Below, one piece after another: positions 24,501-35,334 of a stretch of DNA of 64,000 nucleotides. The position numbers were made by a program, and so were the translations under genes. The DNA comes from Bicyclus anynana (lineage: Eukaryota; Arthropoda; Insecta; Lepidoptera; Nymphalidae): contig NC_069093.1 of NCBI RefSeq assembly GCF_947172395.1, forward strand, positions 7,413,561 through 7,477,560, written 5' to 3'. Below the pieces are notes generated by a model. The model was not told where the DNA came from. It worked only from the letters and a program-made list of their open reading frames with translations, and did no database searches. Numbering within the stretch: the first letter of the stretch is position 1; each line of letters opens with the position of its first letter.

Positions 24501-27500
24501 CTGAGCAACCTCAAAGGCGTGGGCACCGCGACAGCGTCCGCGCTCCTCGCCGCCGCCTGCCCGGACACCGCGCCCTTCATGGCCGACGAATGCATACAGG
24601 CCATCCCGGAAATGGAAGGAAGCGATTACACTGCCAAGGAATACCTCAATTTTGTTAAACATATTAGAAACGTCTGTGATAGATTAAATAAGGTAAGTGC
24701 AAACATGTCACTTCCAACAATAGGCTACTTGCCTCTTTTTTAAATAGTATTTAAACTGAATTATGGAAGTATTTGAGCTATATCTTATTTTGTCCTGTCA
24801 ATAATAACAAATAAAAAATTGAATATAAATGACAAAATATGTACGTAAATTTTTTGCCGCCGAAACACAACACATTAGCAAGTGACGACATTGATAGAGA
24901 TAACAGCGTGATTGACAAACCGATGCCTTGTAGCGAATGACGTTACAGTTTATGATTGCAATGACGTGATAAAAATACAATTTTGTTTTATAAAAATATT
25001 ACAATTACGAGATTTTTTTTACAAAGAAAAATGTAATTAGAGTTTCTAGGCATCTAAATTGCCTCTATGCAAAAATCTTCTTAGTTTTGTATAGCAGACA
25101 GCATACAATGATCATAATCAAACAACCAAGGATTAGTTTACAAGCACTATTGAAAAGTCTATTGACTATTTGTAAAAACTGCCACCAGCTCAAAAGGCTA
25201 CTCTAAACTGCGTAGAAGAGACGGCAATAAACCAAAATGCTTTTTAGAAATATTTTTTCATGGTATAACCAAGCCAAACTTCGATTCTGCTCTGAACACG
25301 AGGCGTGTAAACGAAAATATCCCAACCGGTAGTAATAGCTGCGAAGTTTTGTCTGGAGCAATATCAGAGCCGACTCTAAGTTTGGCGCGACACAGACTAT
25401 GGTAGAAGATGGTATCGAACGATAACAATTAGACTTGATTTTAGCAAATCTTGTCAAATCAGAAATTATTTATAACATGTTAATCGCCAAGCCTCAATCT
25501 TATATCCTTACAAACGATATCGAATGATCGACTTATCACCGTATCATGATATTCTGTCTTTCAACAAATGTATAGAAGTCGCAATTTTAATACATCGAAT
25601 TCTGAGTTAAGAAGTTGTCAGATAAAAGCCCCTTCAATATGGGAACCTAAGGGGCGGCATCACCTTCTGGATATGTGTCGGATACTTTAATGAAAATTTT
25701 GTCTTTGTCATTTGTCATTAACTAAGAAAGTGACGAAAATTACGTTTAGACTATCCGACAAAGTTTATCAGATGGCGAAACCCTGCCTTGATTTTCTGTT
25801 TATAAAATGAAATCATATAAATATCAAGCCCCTTTCATTTTTGATTCCCCAATATTGTTGAAGGCCTTTCATGATTAAATTGTTTTTTTTTAATAACTTA
25901 TATTCTGCGTAGAATTATTTGGAAATAAAATATAATACAGGGAGAAAATAATACTTTCATAAAAGATATTTACTGAGCTACACCTCTTCATACCAATATG
26001 TGTATCACTCATCACATAGCTTTTTATGGTCGGTTTCACCACCGTCTGATTATTCACAACACATAAGCAAAGTGACGAAAGTTATGGTGAAAGCGACCCT
26101 TAATCTCCAAATATTCATGTACCCACAAACTTTTATCAACAGGAACAAAACGGCTGTGGTAAAAAATGGTCCCCACACATGGTCGAGCTCACACTATGGA
26201 CACACAATATAGTCTCCGACCTGCAGCCGGAACTACTCGGCAAGGAGCCCAAGCTGACCACCACCACACCCTCAAACGGAGGATCCCCGTTACCCAGTGA
26301 TGAGAGCAATTTGGAACCACCGTCGACGAACGGTAACGGTAAGTATTTTCCAAAACATCATTAACAAGTCTCGCTCATTATCAATAACATCTGATGATTT
26401 AATCACCCTAAGCTCGCCAAGCCGCACTGAGACAGCGTGGCGGGTCTAACTCTAAGCACCATATTATCCCCTCACCTGATCCATACAATCCCCAAATACA
26501 GAACCTCACTCCTATCAGAGGTTAGGGGTAATGGAAGTGGATGATCTAGAACGTTCCAAATTGAAAATTAACAAATGGTCGTTTCTTTTAATGAACTAAC
26601 GAATGAATCATTCTTTTTGTTTTTCAAGAAACACAATGACAACGTCATTGAAAGATATTTAAGATATTCAACAGAGTAGTATAGTCAAAGAGACCACGAG
26701 TTAAAACAGCATTCTTATTTGTCAAGGTAGGTATATTATGTCAATACTCGTAATATGAAAAAGTACATTATGTGCTAGAATTTAACTTGGTGTTTTGTGT
26801 TAATAGTTACGATAATAATAATTTATTGAATTGAAGAAATATAAATAGAAATACCTAAATAATAAAATTACTTTATACATATAATTCATCATCAATATGT
26901 AAACTAATTATATGTGTCACCGTAAAGTTGTAAATACCGTTAGATTATAGATAGATAGATATACTTTATCTTCACACCACAAAGACAAAAACAAGTAAAA
27001 TAAAAACAAATTAGGAAGAGATCAGCATACAAAAGGCGGCCTTATCGCTAAGTAGCGATTTCTTCCAGGCAACCTTCGGTTTAGGAATACTTAAGGACAT
27101 CAGCAGGTGGCGTAAAACAAAAATAACCATAGTATTAGTAATACACATACATACAAATAATTTAGATCCTAATACATAAACAATTTTACACAAATACCTA
27201 CGATAATGAATAAAATACATATTAAAATATACTAATAAATACATTATATTGAAGAGAAATAATAAATACAGATCGTCTTTACTGCACCAGATAATGATTA
27301 TAATATACCAGATTATAATCGATCTTGCGAGATTGCGAACTGTCTATAGATTGTAAACATTCTGATTACAATTTAACGTGTTATTATTCGGCAGATTGTA
27401 AGAATTTCTTTTACTTTTTTATATGTACGTTCACAAAAAAAAACCTCACCTAACCATTGGATTCTGAGCTAACCAGTTCCGGTCCTTAGGAGTAGGTATG

Positions 27501-30500
27501 TAGGTACGGAGTTCGCAATCTATCGATAGTTAACAATCTCGCGAGATAGATAAATAGAGTGATATAAACTAACGTTATTTACAATTTTACGGTAACATAT
27601 ACAACATATTGGTAGATTATACCTATGACGCTTTGACAAATATAAGTATTAAACATTGCCTTATATTGCAAAATAGTTTCGTATATTGCTGTAAGCAAAT
27701 CTGTAAAATCAGTAGCATATAGGGTCATTCCACGTCAAATCGACCAATAGTTGGACTCGACCCCTTTCGATTTGGATAAATTTTGGTCAGAAGTTTTCTT
27801 TTATCCTATAACGAAGTTCTGCCGAAGAAAAAAAATTAAAATTTTTTTTTCAAAAGTTATGCAAAATCCAAAATTTCACTATTTTCCATATTTTTTAAAT
27901 TTATGTTTTAAAAATCTCGAAAACTATTGCAATTAAAAAAATCGCTTATGGTAAACTTCAAAGGGGATACTTGGGGCTATTAAAAAAAAAAAATCCAAAA
28001 AAAAATTTTGAAAAATCTCCAATTTGTGAAATTTTGAATTTTTGAAAATTGTCAAAATTGACCGTCGACAATAAATTTTTGGCTCAAATTTTTTTGTGTA
28101 CTACCTTGTACCAATCTTAAAAGATCCTGAAATTTTTGGAACTGTGTTTTTTGTTTTTTCAAAAATATGAATTTTTGAAATTTGTTAAAAAAAAATTTTT
28201 TCTTAAATTTTTTTTTTTTTAATCAGTTTGGCGAATCGCGTAATTTTGATATTTTGAACAGTTGAAATTTCATTAAAAAAAAAAAATATTTAAGAAATTT
28301 TTTTTTAACAAATTTCAAAAATTCATATTTTTGAAAAAACAAAAAACACAGTTCCAAAAATTTCAGGATCTTTTAAGATTGGTACAAGGTAGTACACAAA
28401 AAAAATTGAGCCAAAAATTTATTGTCGACGGTCTATTTTGACAATTTTCAAAAATTCAAAATTTCACAAATTGGAGATTTTTCAAAATTTTTTTTTGGAA
28501 ATTTTTTTTTTTAATAGCCCCAAGTATCCCCTTTGAAGTTTACCATAATCGATTTTTTTAATTGCAATAGTTTTCGAGATTTTTAAAACATAAATTTAAA
28601 AAATATGGAAAATAGTGAAATTTTGGATTTTGCATAACTTTTGAAAAAAAATTTTTTAATTTTTTTTCTTCGGCAGAACTTCGTTATAGGATAAAAGAAA
28701 ACTTCTGACCAAAATTTATCCAAATCGAAAGGGGTCGAGTCCAACTATTGGTCGATTTGACGTGGAATGACCCTATATTATTTCGTACTAGTTTCGTATT
28801 CATAAGCCCAATGCCAATAAACAATTTGGTTACATAAACGTATAATATAATGTCTAGCCTAAATTCCATGCGCGTAAGCACACTCAGTATGAGTGTCGTA
28901 CATAGGTACCTAGTTATTTTGAATACTTATGTAGGTAAGTATATACTTTAGAGGTGTATAATATGTCACCGTTAAATTGTAAAATACGTTAGTCTATAAT
29001 CTCACTCGCGATGTTGTATTCTGTCGACGTATTATGAACTGAACATACTGATTACAATTTAATGTGTTATTTTCCGGTATATTATAATCTATCGAAATCA
29101 ATACTGGCAGACGCCTCGCGTAATCACACACGTGGTCCCCGTTCCCGTGAGAATACGGGGTTAAGATATAACCTATGACACTCACAAATAACGTTTTATT
29201 GGTAATTGAATTTTCTAAATCGTTTCAGTACATCCAGAAGTATCCTCTACAACCTCACAATATTTCCTCTTTATAATATAATATTAGAAGTATAGATAAT
29301 AATACAACGACTGCTTAAAATATTCTGTATATTATTATACGTATATTATTTCTGTACGTATATTTATTACTGTACGAATATTTATTATTATTTCTGTATA
29401 TTATTATATAGTTACGAAATTGTTTAGGTACATAAAGTGACATTAATTACCTTTCAACATTCAGAGCAATTTTAAGAGAGAGCATTCATAAATAAAACAT
29501 TCACATTTCTGACACCGCCTGTACACAATATATTTACAAGTGTCACATGATCGCTTTCCAAAATGCAGCCGTTAATCTTACACCGTCTCTCATACACCCA
29601 CATATTTATTTTTTGCACACGCTCACAACGGTTTATAAATAAATATTCATTTTTATGACAATTCACAAGTTTATGATAAAAAAATTTAGACTCGAAACTC
29701 GAATTAATAATAATAATTACTTAGCCCATTTTAAATGCCCATTACAGGGTTAGACCAGGCCTCATTATGTGCTTAGATTAACCACGCCACGCAGTTTCAA
29801 TGCGGGTGGGCTGACTCAAGTGATAATTTTTATTTGTCACGATCACTATTAGTATTATTAATCGGGAACCAGGGGCCGATCCAGCAATTTTGCTACTCCG
29901 GGCAAACGTAAATTTTGCCACCCTTTACTTTAATTAAAAATACTTTTTTTAATACCATATTGTTAATAAAATAAATAATAAAATAAGTTTGCTGGGGAAA
30001 TAGTAAATTTTGTGGCACTTCATTTTCACCACCCCTCATTTTTGCCGCTGTGGGCAAATGCCCTGCTTTGCTATAAACTGAAAAGTTGGAGCCTGGAGAT
30101 ACAAGCTCCAGACCGGATTCGAACCCACACCCTTCGGAATCGGAGGCAGAGGTCATATCCACTAGGCTACCACGGGTCTACAATATACTAGTGTCGAATA
30201 GGCACGGTTGCTTGTAATCCTTCGCTAGAATAACCTTACCATTTAGGCTACGGTTTAATTAATTATTGTCGGTAGCGGTATTTACGCTGTAGCGCCATCT
30301 AGTATTGTACTAGCGAGTTACGATATACTGTACTGAAGGCACACGTTACGTATGTAGCTCAGTTGAGAGATGACACATACATGCTTTTACAGTTTATGAG
30401 TTATGTCTTTGACCTATGTATCCATTTACCATGCAACTAAGTAAAGTTTGTGCTATAGCTTTGAAACTTCGTTTGTAACACTCCCGATGTTCGGCGCGGG

Positions 30501-32122
30501 CAGGAAGCGTGTAGCGATGAATGAAAAACCACACCGTCACTTCCCCGCACGCACGATTTTACACCCGTGAAGTGTTATCTACGAACTTGCCAGACTATAA
30601 GAGTGACACGAGAATTATTCAGCAGGGAACTTTTTAAAGTCTCCACCTGGAACTCTTAATTGATTTCAAAATAAAAAAAATATTTTATTACTAGTTTATT
30701 TAGTTAACAATTTGAAACGTAACTTTTTGAAAATATTTCAAAGTTTGACTATTTGTAAAAACTACCACGGTTCGGAAATGCCAAGAATAGGCAATGTTTG
30801 GAACTCTTACTCTATAAATAATTTTTGACATCCTCATCTCATCATCATCATCAATGTTTTAAATATGCTTAATACCTCCTTTCCCTTTCAACTAGTCGTA
30901 AATACTGATAAGGGTAGGCACGACATTGGTCCACCCGACAGGTCTCGAAACCATGGTTCCCTCACCCATGGAACTGTTAAGGCAAATAAATTAAAAAAAA
31001 AACAAATGATTTGGTTGCAGGTAAACTAGGCGTGGAATCAGTGAACGACGACACGACGTCGTGCACGGAAGACTCGATGGACGCGAAAGGAACGTCGCCC
31101 GCCACGCCCGCCACCCCCGCCTCACCCTCCGACAACTCCGACTCCGCTCTCAGCACGCCGCGCGCCAAACGGTGAGCTTGTGTTAAGGCCCCCATTCATA
31201 GGTGCACCCGTCCACCGAACCGGAGCGAGGCAGCGGAGCCGAGGAACGGAGAAATATTAGCCAATAGGATTGCACAAAATGTCCGCTACTCTTAAATGGA
31301 CAGGGACTTGCGAGCTATACTACAGCCTTTCTTAATGAGTACTGTTTACCAACAAATCACTAGTTATTTCACACATTTAATTATAACTAGCGGACGCCCG
31401 CGACTTCGTCCGCGTGAAAGTCGTTGTAAACTTTCAACTACCCCTATCCTACCCCTGCCCTACCCCTACCCTACCCCTACCCTACACTACCCCTACCCTA
31501 CCCTATCCTACCCCTACCCTACTCATTAAGGCTGCACTTCTTTATTTATTCCCCACCCCCCGCGAGTCGCGTCGAGCGCGGCAACCTTTACACAAAAATA
31601 ATCCATATAGCATGAATTAGTATTCACGCGCGATGCTTTAGCGTATTTCTTGTATAACTTTGGTGTTTCTTTACCGATTTTTATGATTCTTTTTTTATTG
31701 AATAGGTAATAATGTTAACTTTTTTAGTTAGGGATGAATGATGAGTGTTATAAGCATAAGAGTAGACAAATATAATTAGAAAGCTCCGAACTGCTAAGCT
31801 ATCGGGAGTTACACGTGTTATTGTGAGTCAACCATAAAAGATAGACATAGATATGCTGTTGTGTTTTTATAGATAATTTTAAGGAGAATATTTCCGTCAT
31901 ACATGATTTCTATGTAGCTTTAACCATTAAGGCTGTACACGCCACGGAAGCTTAAAAAATTGAGTAACTTCTCCCGTTTTCTCAACATTTCTCTTCACTG
32001 CTCTGCTCCTATTGATTGTAGCGTAATGAAAAGTATACTATAACCTGCCCAGGAGTATGTAGAATAATCGTACCAAGTTTCGTTAAAATCCGTCAAGTAG
32101 TTTTTGTTTCTATAAAGAACAT

Positions 32123-32155
<33 letters not shown>

Positions 32156-34643
32156 AATTTTACTGATTGCATTTTTGGCATCAGTATCGATCACTAATTA
32201 CTCCCTGATAGTTATTTTGGAAATATATTTCATGTACAGAATTGAGCTCTCTACAGATTTATTATAAGTATAGATTAACTTGTTCTTATATTAATGAAAA
32301 TAAATTTGATTAATAAGCTTAGAACAGATAGATATAGTTAATATATTTTATATAACATTTTACAAACAAACCGTACATAATTAAAAATAAATAAGTTATG
32401 AAATGACATGCGTTTTCTACCCTCATGTCTAATTTCTTTGTTGGTAAACAGTACTTATGAAGAAAGGATGTACTAGTTTAAAAATTCATATAAAACCGGT
32501 ATGCGGAGCGGGGAAAGGGAGCGGGGTTAAATTAATTAAACTTAACATTTATTTATTTAACATAGTCTGCAACTCCGCTCCGCAACCTCGCTTCGCTCCG
32601 GTGGACAGACACAGTACGCAACTCCGCTCAGCATTAGTCCGTTACTCCGCTACGCCTCCTCGCTCCGCTTTGGTGGAAAGACAGCCTAAACCTATAACAT
32701 GCGTTAACAACATATCTCGTTAAAAGAAAAAGACATTATTGTCGATGGGAATACAATAGCGGCGGAGTTGAAATATCGCTCTCTCATTCGCCCCAACGCA
32801 TTGAAATAGATTAGCGATATTTTTGTGTCCGCAGGTCGATATAATTTGTCTTTCTTCCGTATCGAGATATGTCGTGGTGCACATACGACAAGTCTGTGGA
32901 CTAATCTCCGTGTGAATACTACGATTCGCGGTTCGGAATGCGACTCCCGAATGTGTCTGTGAATTTGTGCATACCATCGATTGTTCTTAACGTGAACTTG
33001 TTATTAATTAGCACCGGTATTATGTAGGCCTAAGATGCGCGCCATGAGATAAGTAGGTATCTCTATGACGCATCTCAGGACTAAACGGTGTTAGCAACCA
33101 ATAAAGATACATGCAAGATTGCACGGCTCATCAAAGTACACAAGTGACTGGACTGCAACTTTTACTACACAAGAGCACAGTTGCAAACCAGGCGATTGTG
33201 TGGGCGATGATGGATTTGACTACCGAGGGCCTAGTGACAGTTTGATACTGTTACTATCGCGTTAACGTAAACGCGAATTTCTAAGGAATTGAAACAGAGC
33301 CATCTAGTGGCACTACTGCACAACTGTTTCAATTCCATATAAATTCGCGTTTACGTCAACGCGATAGTATCAGTATGAAAATATTGAAAACTAATACCTT
33401 GAATGGCGCGAGGCTCGGGTAGTGAATGGCCGGCTTTAGTTTACATTTACACCGTGCAAATGCCCTTGTTTATATTCCAAAACGTGTGAATGTCATTCAA
33501 ACGACCATGTGTAAAATTTTACATTTGAATTTCAAACATTCGAATTCATTTGACAGTGTAATGTAAAAATTAAGAATGTGTGCCGAATTTATTTGTTCAC
33601 TTTCATTTCTAACATATTGTACTGTAACACACTACTGGAAAACTATAAACAACAATAAGTATATATTTTTGTGTGTGAAATGTCACCATAATTTCTAGAG
33701 TAAAATTGAGTTTGTTTTATCGACACTTTAAGAGATATCCATTGCAGCATTAATTTCTTATTGAATATGGGTATAAATAGATGAAATTGGTTCCTACAAT
33801 TTTGTTAATTCTATAATCAACTCTTCAGTAAACCGATGATGCGCACCACATATTAATTCGAGACGAGAAAAAAAATTCGAGACGAGAAAAAAAATTCGAC
33901 AAAGGGGAATGCCCATCCCCGGCCCAGGCCTACATTAACCGCCCGGTGGTTTACCTATGTCTAAAACAATCTTGATAAAACTACTTTAATAATGAAATCA
34001 TTACTTTATCAAAAAAAGTTTGCAACAACGTTTTACGACATTTTCAATTCATGTTTAATTTGTCCACAACGGGCACAAGCTAAGACCGTTGACTATACAG
34101 CCTGAATATTACGATATTTAGTGGACTTATGATTGGTTTGTTTGTTCGTTTTCTTGTTTGTTAGGCTTGTTGGGAACAGAAAAAAATAATACAACTTCAA
34201 TTGTTACTTCGCCGCTTTGGTACATTGGCGAATATTTTGCCCTAGAAGAGTAATTAAAAAATGTATTTATCTTCAAGAAACATACTTTTATTAAGCAAAT
34301 TATTTAACCAGATCCATATTTGTACATTATATTATCATCTCCATTTACTTGTATACCTGCGTTCCCTGGGTCGACGTTGGATGGGCCGATGAGCATTCCC
34401 CTTTAAAGCATCGTTTTTTCGTTCAATCAACGAAAGAGCACAGAATCTATGAGTAGCTAAATATTTAACAGACATGTCCTCAACGAACTTGCCAAGCTAT
34501 AATTTAGTTTTACATATTATGAATTTGTAAACTGATGGATAAACCGTTTCCCTTGCAGACAAATAGAAGAGGCGAGTTCAGCGGAGGAGAGCTCGCTGGG
34601 CGAGGCGCCGCTCGCCAAGAAGCTGCGGGAAGCGACGCACTGA
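18359..34643 (+). CDS. Six-exon gene: conserved helix-hairpin-helix-like protein, 329 aa, function unknown
   Basis: Joined exons 18359-18507, 22934-23030, 24381-24692, 26143-26338, 31021-31171 and 34559-34643 give 990 nt with an ATG, no internal stop and a TGA; every intron is GT-AG and the phases (2,0,0,1,2) match. Seen in the protein: an N-terminal helical region (residues 1-50) rich in Lys/Glu; a KWKQARGKFYPQL block spanning the exon 2/3 junction (about 78-90); a helix-hairpin-helix-like motif LKGVGTATASALL (126-138), with the L-x-G-V-G turn; a second helical block to about 186; and a Ser/Thr/Pro- and acid-rich tail with TPATPASPSD repeats and basic clusters PRAKR and AKKLRE that could act as nuclear signals. 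HhH hairpins usually bind DNA backbone or act in protein contacts. I recall related uncharacterised proteins across eukaryotes but cannot name one surely. The exons are much richer in GC than the introns. The gene structure is firm; the function is open. Confidence 0.9.
19229..20440 (+). repeat. Tandem array of ~350-bp units in intron 1 of the HhH gene
   Basis: The anchor GATAATAATTT recurs near 19231, 19584, 19923 and 20307; units share AAATAATATTTTTG…AAAATGTAAAAAAA, AAGAAATAAATCTGTTAA and TAATCCAGCTGTTGACCG. About 3.3 diverged copies. Confidence 0.7.
20441..21165. other. Intron 1, no feature seen
   Basis: Very AT-rich, no repeat or ORF recognised. Confidence 0.5.
21166..21345 (+). mobile_element. 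SINE fragment
   Basis: TTCTCAGCCCAAAGTTG and the body CCACCAATCCGCATTCAAGA…GTGGGTGGGTCTAA…CCCTGCAGTGGGCCG; lacks the tRNA head. Confidence 0.45.
21780..21965 (-). mobile_element. Helitron-like element
   Basis: Begins CTAGCGGACGCCCGCGACTT (reverse of the CTAG end); ends in a (TA)n run. Confidence 0.6.
22089..22107 (-). repeat. Short CCTAA array
   Basis: About four units of CTAAC/CCTAA, the complement of the insect telomere repeat TTAGG. Too short to claim telomere origin. Confidence 0.5.
22250..22905 (+). mobile_element. Mariner-like MITE split by a Helitron-like insertion
   Basis: Same family as 2412-2765: AAAGTATTTTCCATAACTTT at the left, AGGGAAATATTCCCGAGCAC at the right; interrupted at 22643-22851. 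Confidence 0.6.
22643..22851 (-). mobile_element. Complete short Helitron-like element
   Basis: Reverse orientation: CTAG at the left, GA at the right, between A and T; hairpin CCACGCG…CGCGTGG near the CTAG end. Confidence 0.75.
22934..23030 (+). CDS. HhH-protein gene, exon 2
   Basis: 97 nt between cattacag and gtaagtta. It completes the split Trp codon of exon 1 and encodes about residues 50-82 (YQNELPKKIKSRGKEAHMVH... ending KWKQA). Basic and helical in character. Confidence 0.9.
23140..23433 (+). mobile_element. Helitron-like element, second (GTCT)n subfamily
   Basis: (GTCT)3, ACCATAATACGGAGAA and CTTTTTATTGCGTAAATAAA shared with 40640-40910; ends GGGCATCCGCTAG|T. In intron 2 of the HhH gene. 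Confidence 0.65.
23944..24120 (+). repeat. GC-rich dispersed repeat, copy 2
   Basis: Related to 14946-15240 (GGGATGGGCGGGACGACTCT…TTAAGGGCATC). In intron 2 of the HhH gene. Confidence 0.4.
24381..24692 (+). CDS. HhH-protein gene, exon 3 (core domain)
   Basis: 312 nt, exactly 104 codons, between tgtttcag and gtaagtgc. It holds RGKFYPQL, the TKKAFKKLPNIE helix and the LKGVGTATASALLAA hairpin, then PFMADE and a final helix. The central part is GC-rich against AT-rich introns. This is the most conserved-looking part of the gene. Confidence 0.93.
24693..26142. other. Intron 3 of the HhH gene
   Basis: Holds a LINE 3'-end fragment near 25118-25215 (TTTACAAGCACTATTGAAAA, TTGACTATTTGTAAAAAC, as in 46600). 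Otherwise AT-rich with nothing recognised. Confidence 0.5.
26143..26338 (+). CDS. HhH-protein gene, exon 4
   Basis: 196 nt between ttatcaacag and gtaagtat, ending in phase 1. Begins EQNGCGKKWSPHMVELTLWT and runs into a Thr/Pro/Ser-rich linker (KLTTTTPSNGGSPLPSDES). The first half is probably the last folded helix of the domain and the second half is disordered. Confidence 0.88.
26393..26535 (+). mobile_element. SINE fragment
   Basis: AATCACCCTAAGCTCGCCAA…CGTGGCGGGTCTAACTC, similar to 21210-21290. Intron 4 of the HhH gene. Confidence 0.4.
26917..27430. repeat. MITE-like repeat (GTCACCGTTA family)
   Basis: GTGTCACCGTAAAGTTGTAA at the left and CTGATTACAATTTAACGTGT near the right; the same pair occurs at 28967-29095 and 45560-45965. 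Confidence 0.4.
27717..28778. mobile_element. Foldback element: 1.06-kb near-perfect inverted repeat
   Basis: Arms of about 506 bp (27717-28222 and 28273-28778) are almost exact reverse complements around a ~50-bp spacer. Outer ends read AGGGTCATTCCACGTCAAAT and its complement; TATA on both sides may be the target duplication. It lies in intron 4 of the HhH gene and has no coding capacity. Confidence 0.9.
28967..29095. repeat. MITE-like repeat (GTCACCGTTA family)
   Basis: GTCACCGTTAAATTGTAAAA…CTGATTACAATTTAATGTGT…GGTATATTATAATCT. Confidence 0.45.
29104..29300 (-). mobile_element. Short Helitron-like element, degraded
   Basis: GGCAGACGCCTCGCGTAATC…CGTGGTCCCCGTTCCCGTGA at the CTAG side; TATAATATTAGAAGTATAGA at the other. 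Confidence 0.55.
30096..30177 (-). mobile_element. SINE family A fragment (tRNA head)
   Basis: GACCGGATTCGAACCCACAC and CGGAATCGGAGGCAGAGGTC, as in 7840-7888. Confidence 0.6.
30479..30572 (+). mobile_element. SINE fragment
   Basis: GGAAGCGTGTAGCGATGAAT and CACGCACGATTTTACACCCG, as in 6665-6740. Confidence 0.45.
31021..31171 (+). CDS. HhH-protein gene, exon 5
   Basis: 151 nt between ggttgcag and gtgagctt; it restores a Gly codon split by the intron and encodes an acidic Ser/Thr/Pro-rich segment with TSPATPATPASPSD and the basic PRAKR at its end. Very GC-rich third positions. Confidence 0.87.
31319..32471. mobile_element. TIR element inside the foldback MITE
   Basis: CAGCCTTTCTTAATGAGTAC and ACTGTTTACCAACAAA at the left are mirrored by TTTGTTGGTAAACAGTAC and TTATGAAGAAAGGATGTA at the right; CTA flanks both ends. 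It in turn contains a Helitron-like element. Confidence 0.55.
31387..32274 (-). mobile_element. Helitron-like element with (GTCT)n tract and CCCTA minisatellite, complete
   Basis: Reverse orientation: CTAGCGGACGCCCGCGACTT at the left, (CAGA)n at 32125-32155, TTATAAGTATAGA at the right, between A and T. A (CCCCTACCCTA)n minisatellite (31438-31527) sits near the CTAG end. Confidence 0.75.
32750..33240. other. Intron 5 stretch with MITE-like pieces
   Basis: TATCGCTCTCTC and GGCCTAAGATGCGCG blocks recur near 37740 and 38185, suggesting a dispersed repeat. No gene seen. Confidence 0.35.
33245..33376. mobile_element. Short palindromic MITE
   Basis: ATACTGTTACTATCGCGTTA…AACGCGAATTT at the left mirrors AAATTCGCGTTTACGTCAAC…GCGATAGTATCAGTAT at the right; about 132 bp in all. 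Confidence 0.65.
33377..34558. other. Rest of intron 5 of the HhH gene
   Basis: AT-rich, with a direct repeat of ATTCGAGACGAGAAAAAA at 33856-33895. No other feature seen. Confidence 0.5.
34559..34643 (+). CDS. HhH-protein gene, exon 6 and stop
   Basis: 85 nt from cccttgcag to TGA. Encodes QIEEASSAEESSLGEAPLAK followed by KLREATH and stop: an acidic Ser patch followed by a short basic cluster. Confidence 0.87.
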
Positions 34644-35006
34644 CCCCCGCGCACCCCCGCGCCCGTCTCTAGCTCTTAGACTAAAATATTGTACCTAGGT
34701 AATTTATTTTTCAATTCCGTTTAATTTTAAATTTTAGCCTTAAGTTTTTAAGACCGGTCGATTTTTGTAAGTTTTATAGGGTATTATTATTAATATTTCG
34801 GATGCGTTTCGAATTGGACGGACTCGCCGGGCGTTCGCACGCACGTGCGATACGAGCGCCATCGCGGGGCGGCTCGCGACAGGGCCTAGTGTTAGCTTTC
34901 GTTTGTAATGTTTAATGTTTGAACGTTCGCATCCCGCGTGACATTCCAATAATTGTAAAGTTAGAGCGATGACCCATTAGTGCGACGCGTCACGTTGCGT
35001 TTTCAC

Positions 35007-35012
35007 ATTAAA
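35007..35012 (+). terminator. Candidate poly(A) signal of the HhH-protein gene
   Basis: ATTAAA lies 364 nt after the stop codon, just before an hAT-type MITE insertion. No AATAAA is seen between the stop codon and this point. Weak evidence. Confidence 0.3.
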
Positions 35013-35029
35013 GCGTTGCAACAACGAAC

Positions 35030-35334
35030 CTCAGACCAATTATAGAAGGACCTGTATCGCACTCATAGTCACTAACAAAATTGTCTGTCATTTTCTGAGG
35101 AAAACGAGCTTGGTATATATCTTATACTAAACTAGAAGTTTTTGCCCGTTTTTTACACAATCAATTACACAAAAAGGTATTTTTACGGAGCTCTTTAACC
35201 GGCGAACACGATTACAACTGTTTAACGTCGATTCTATACAGACAGTTTTTATAATCGCATTAGATCGTTGATCATATACTTTGACAGAAAAGTAACGTCT
35301 AGCGAGGCAGGTCCTATACAATAATTGGTCTGAG
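35030..35334 (+). mobile_element. hAT-type MITE, copy 2
   Basis: Ends CTCAGACCAATTATAGAAGG and AATAATTGGTCTGAG with a perfect 8-bp duplication caacgaac (35022-35029 and 35335-35342). Sits in the 3' flank or 3' UTR of the HhH gene. Confidence 0.88.

Larger units (their letters stand above)
31196..32690. mobile_element. Foldback MITE split by nested elements
   Basis: Same family as 15350-15822: left arm to 31318 (GAGCGAGGCAGCGGAGCCGA…GGGACTTGCGAGCTA), right part from about 32472 (CTAGTTTAAAAATTCATATA…GGTGGAAAGACAGCC). Everything between is inserted DNA. In intron 5 of the HhH gene. Confidence 0.65.

Noticed and set aside
31296..31620. Similar PYPTLP-type ORFs on the plus strand
   Set aside because: Same minisatellite inside a Helitron-like element.
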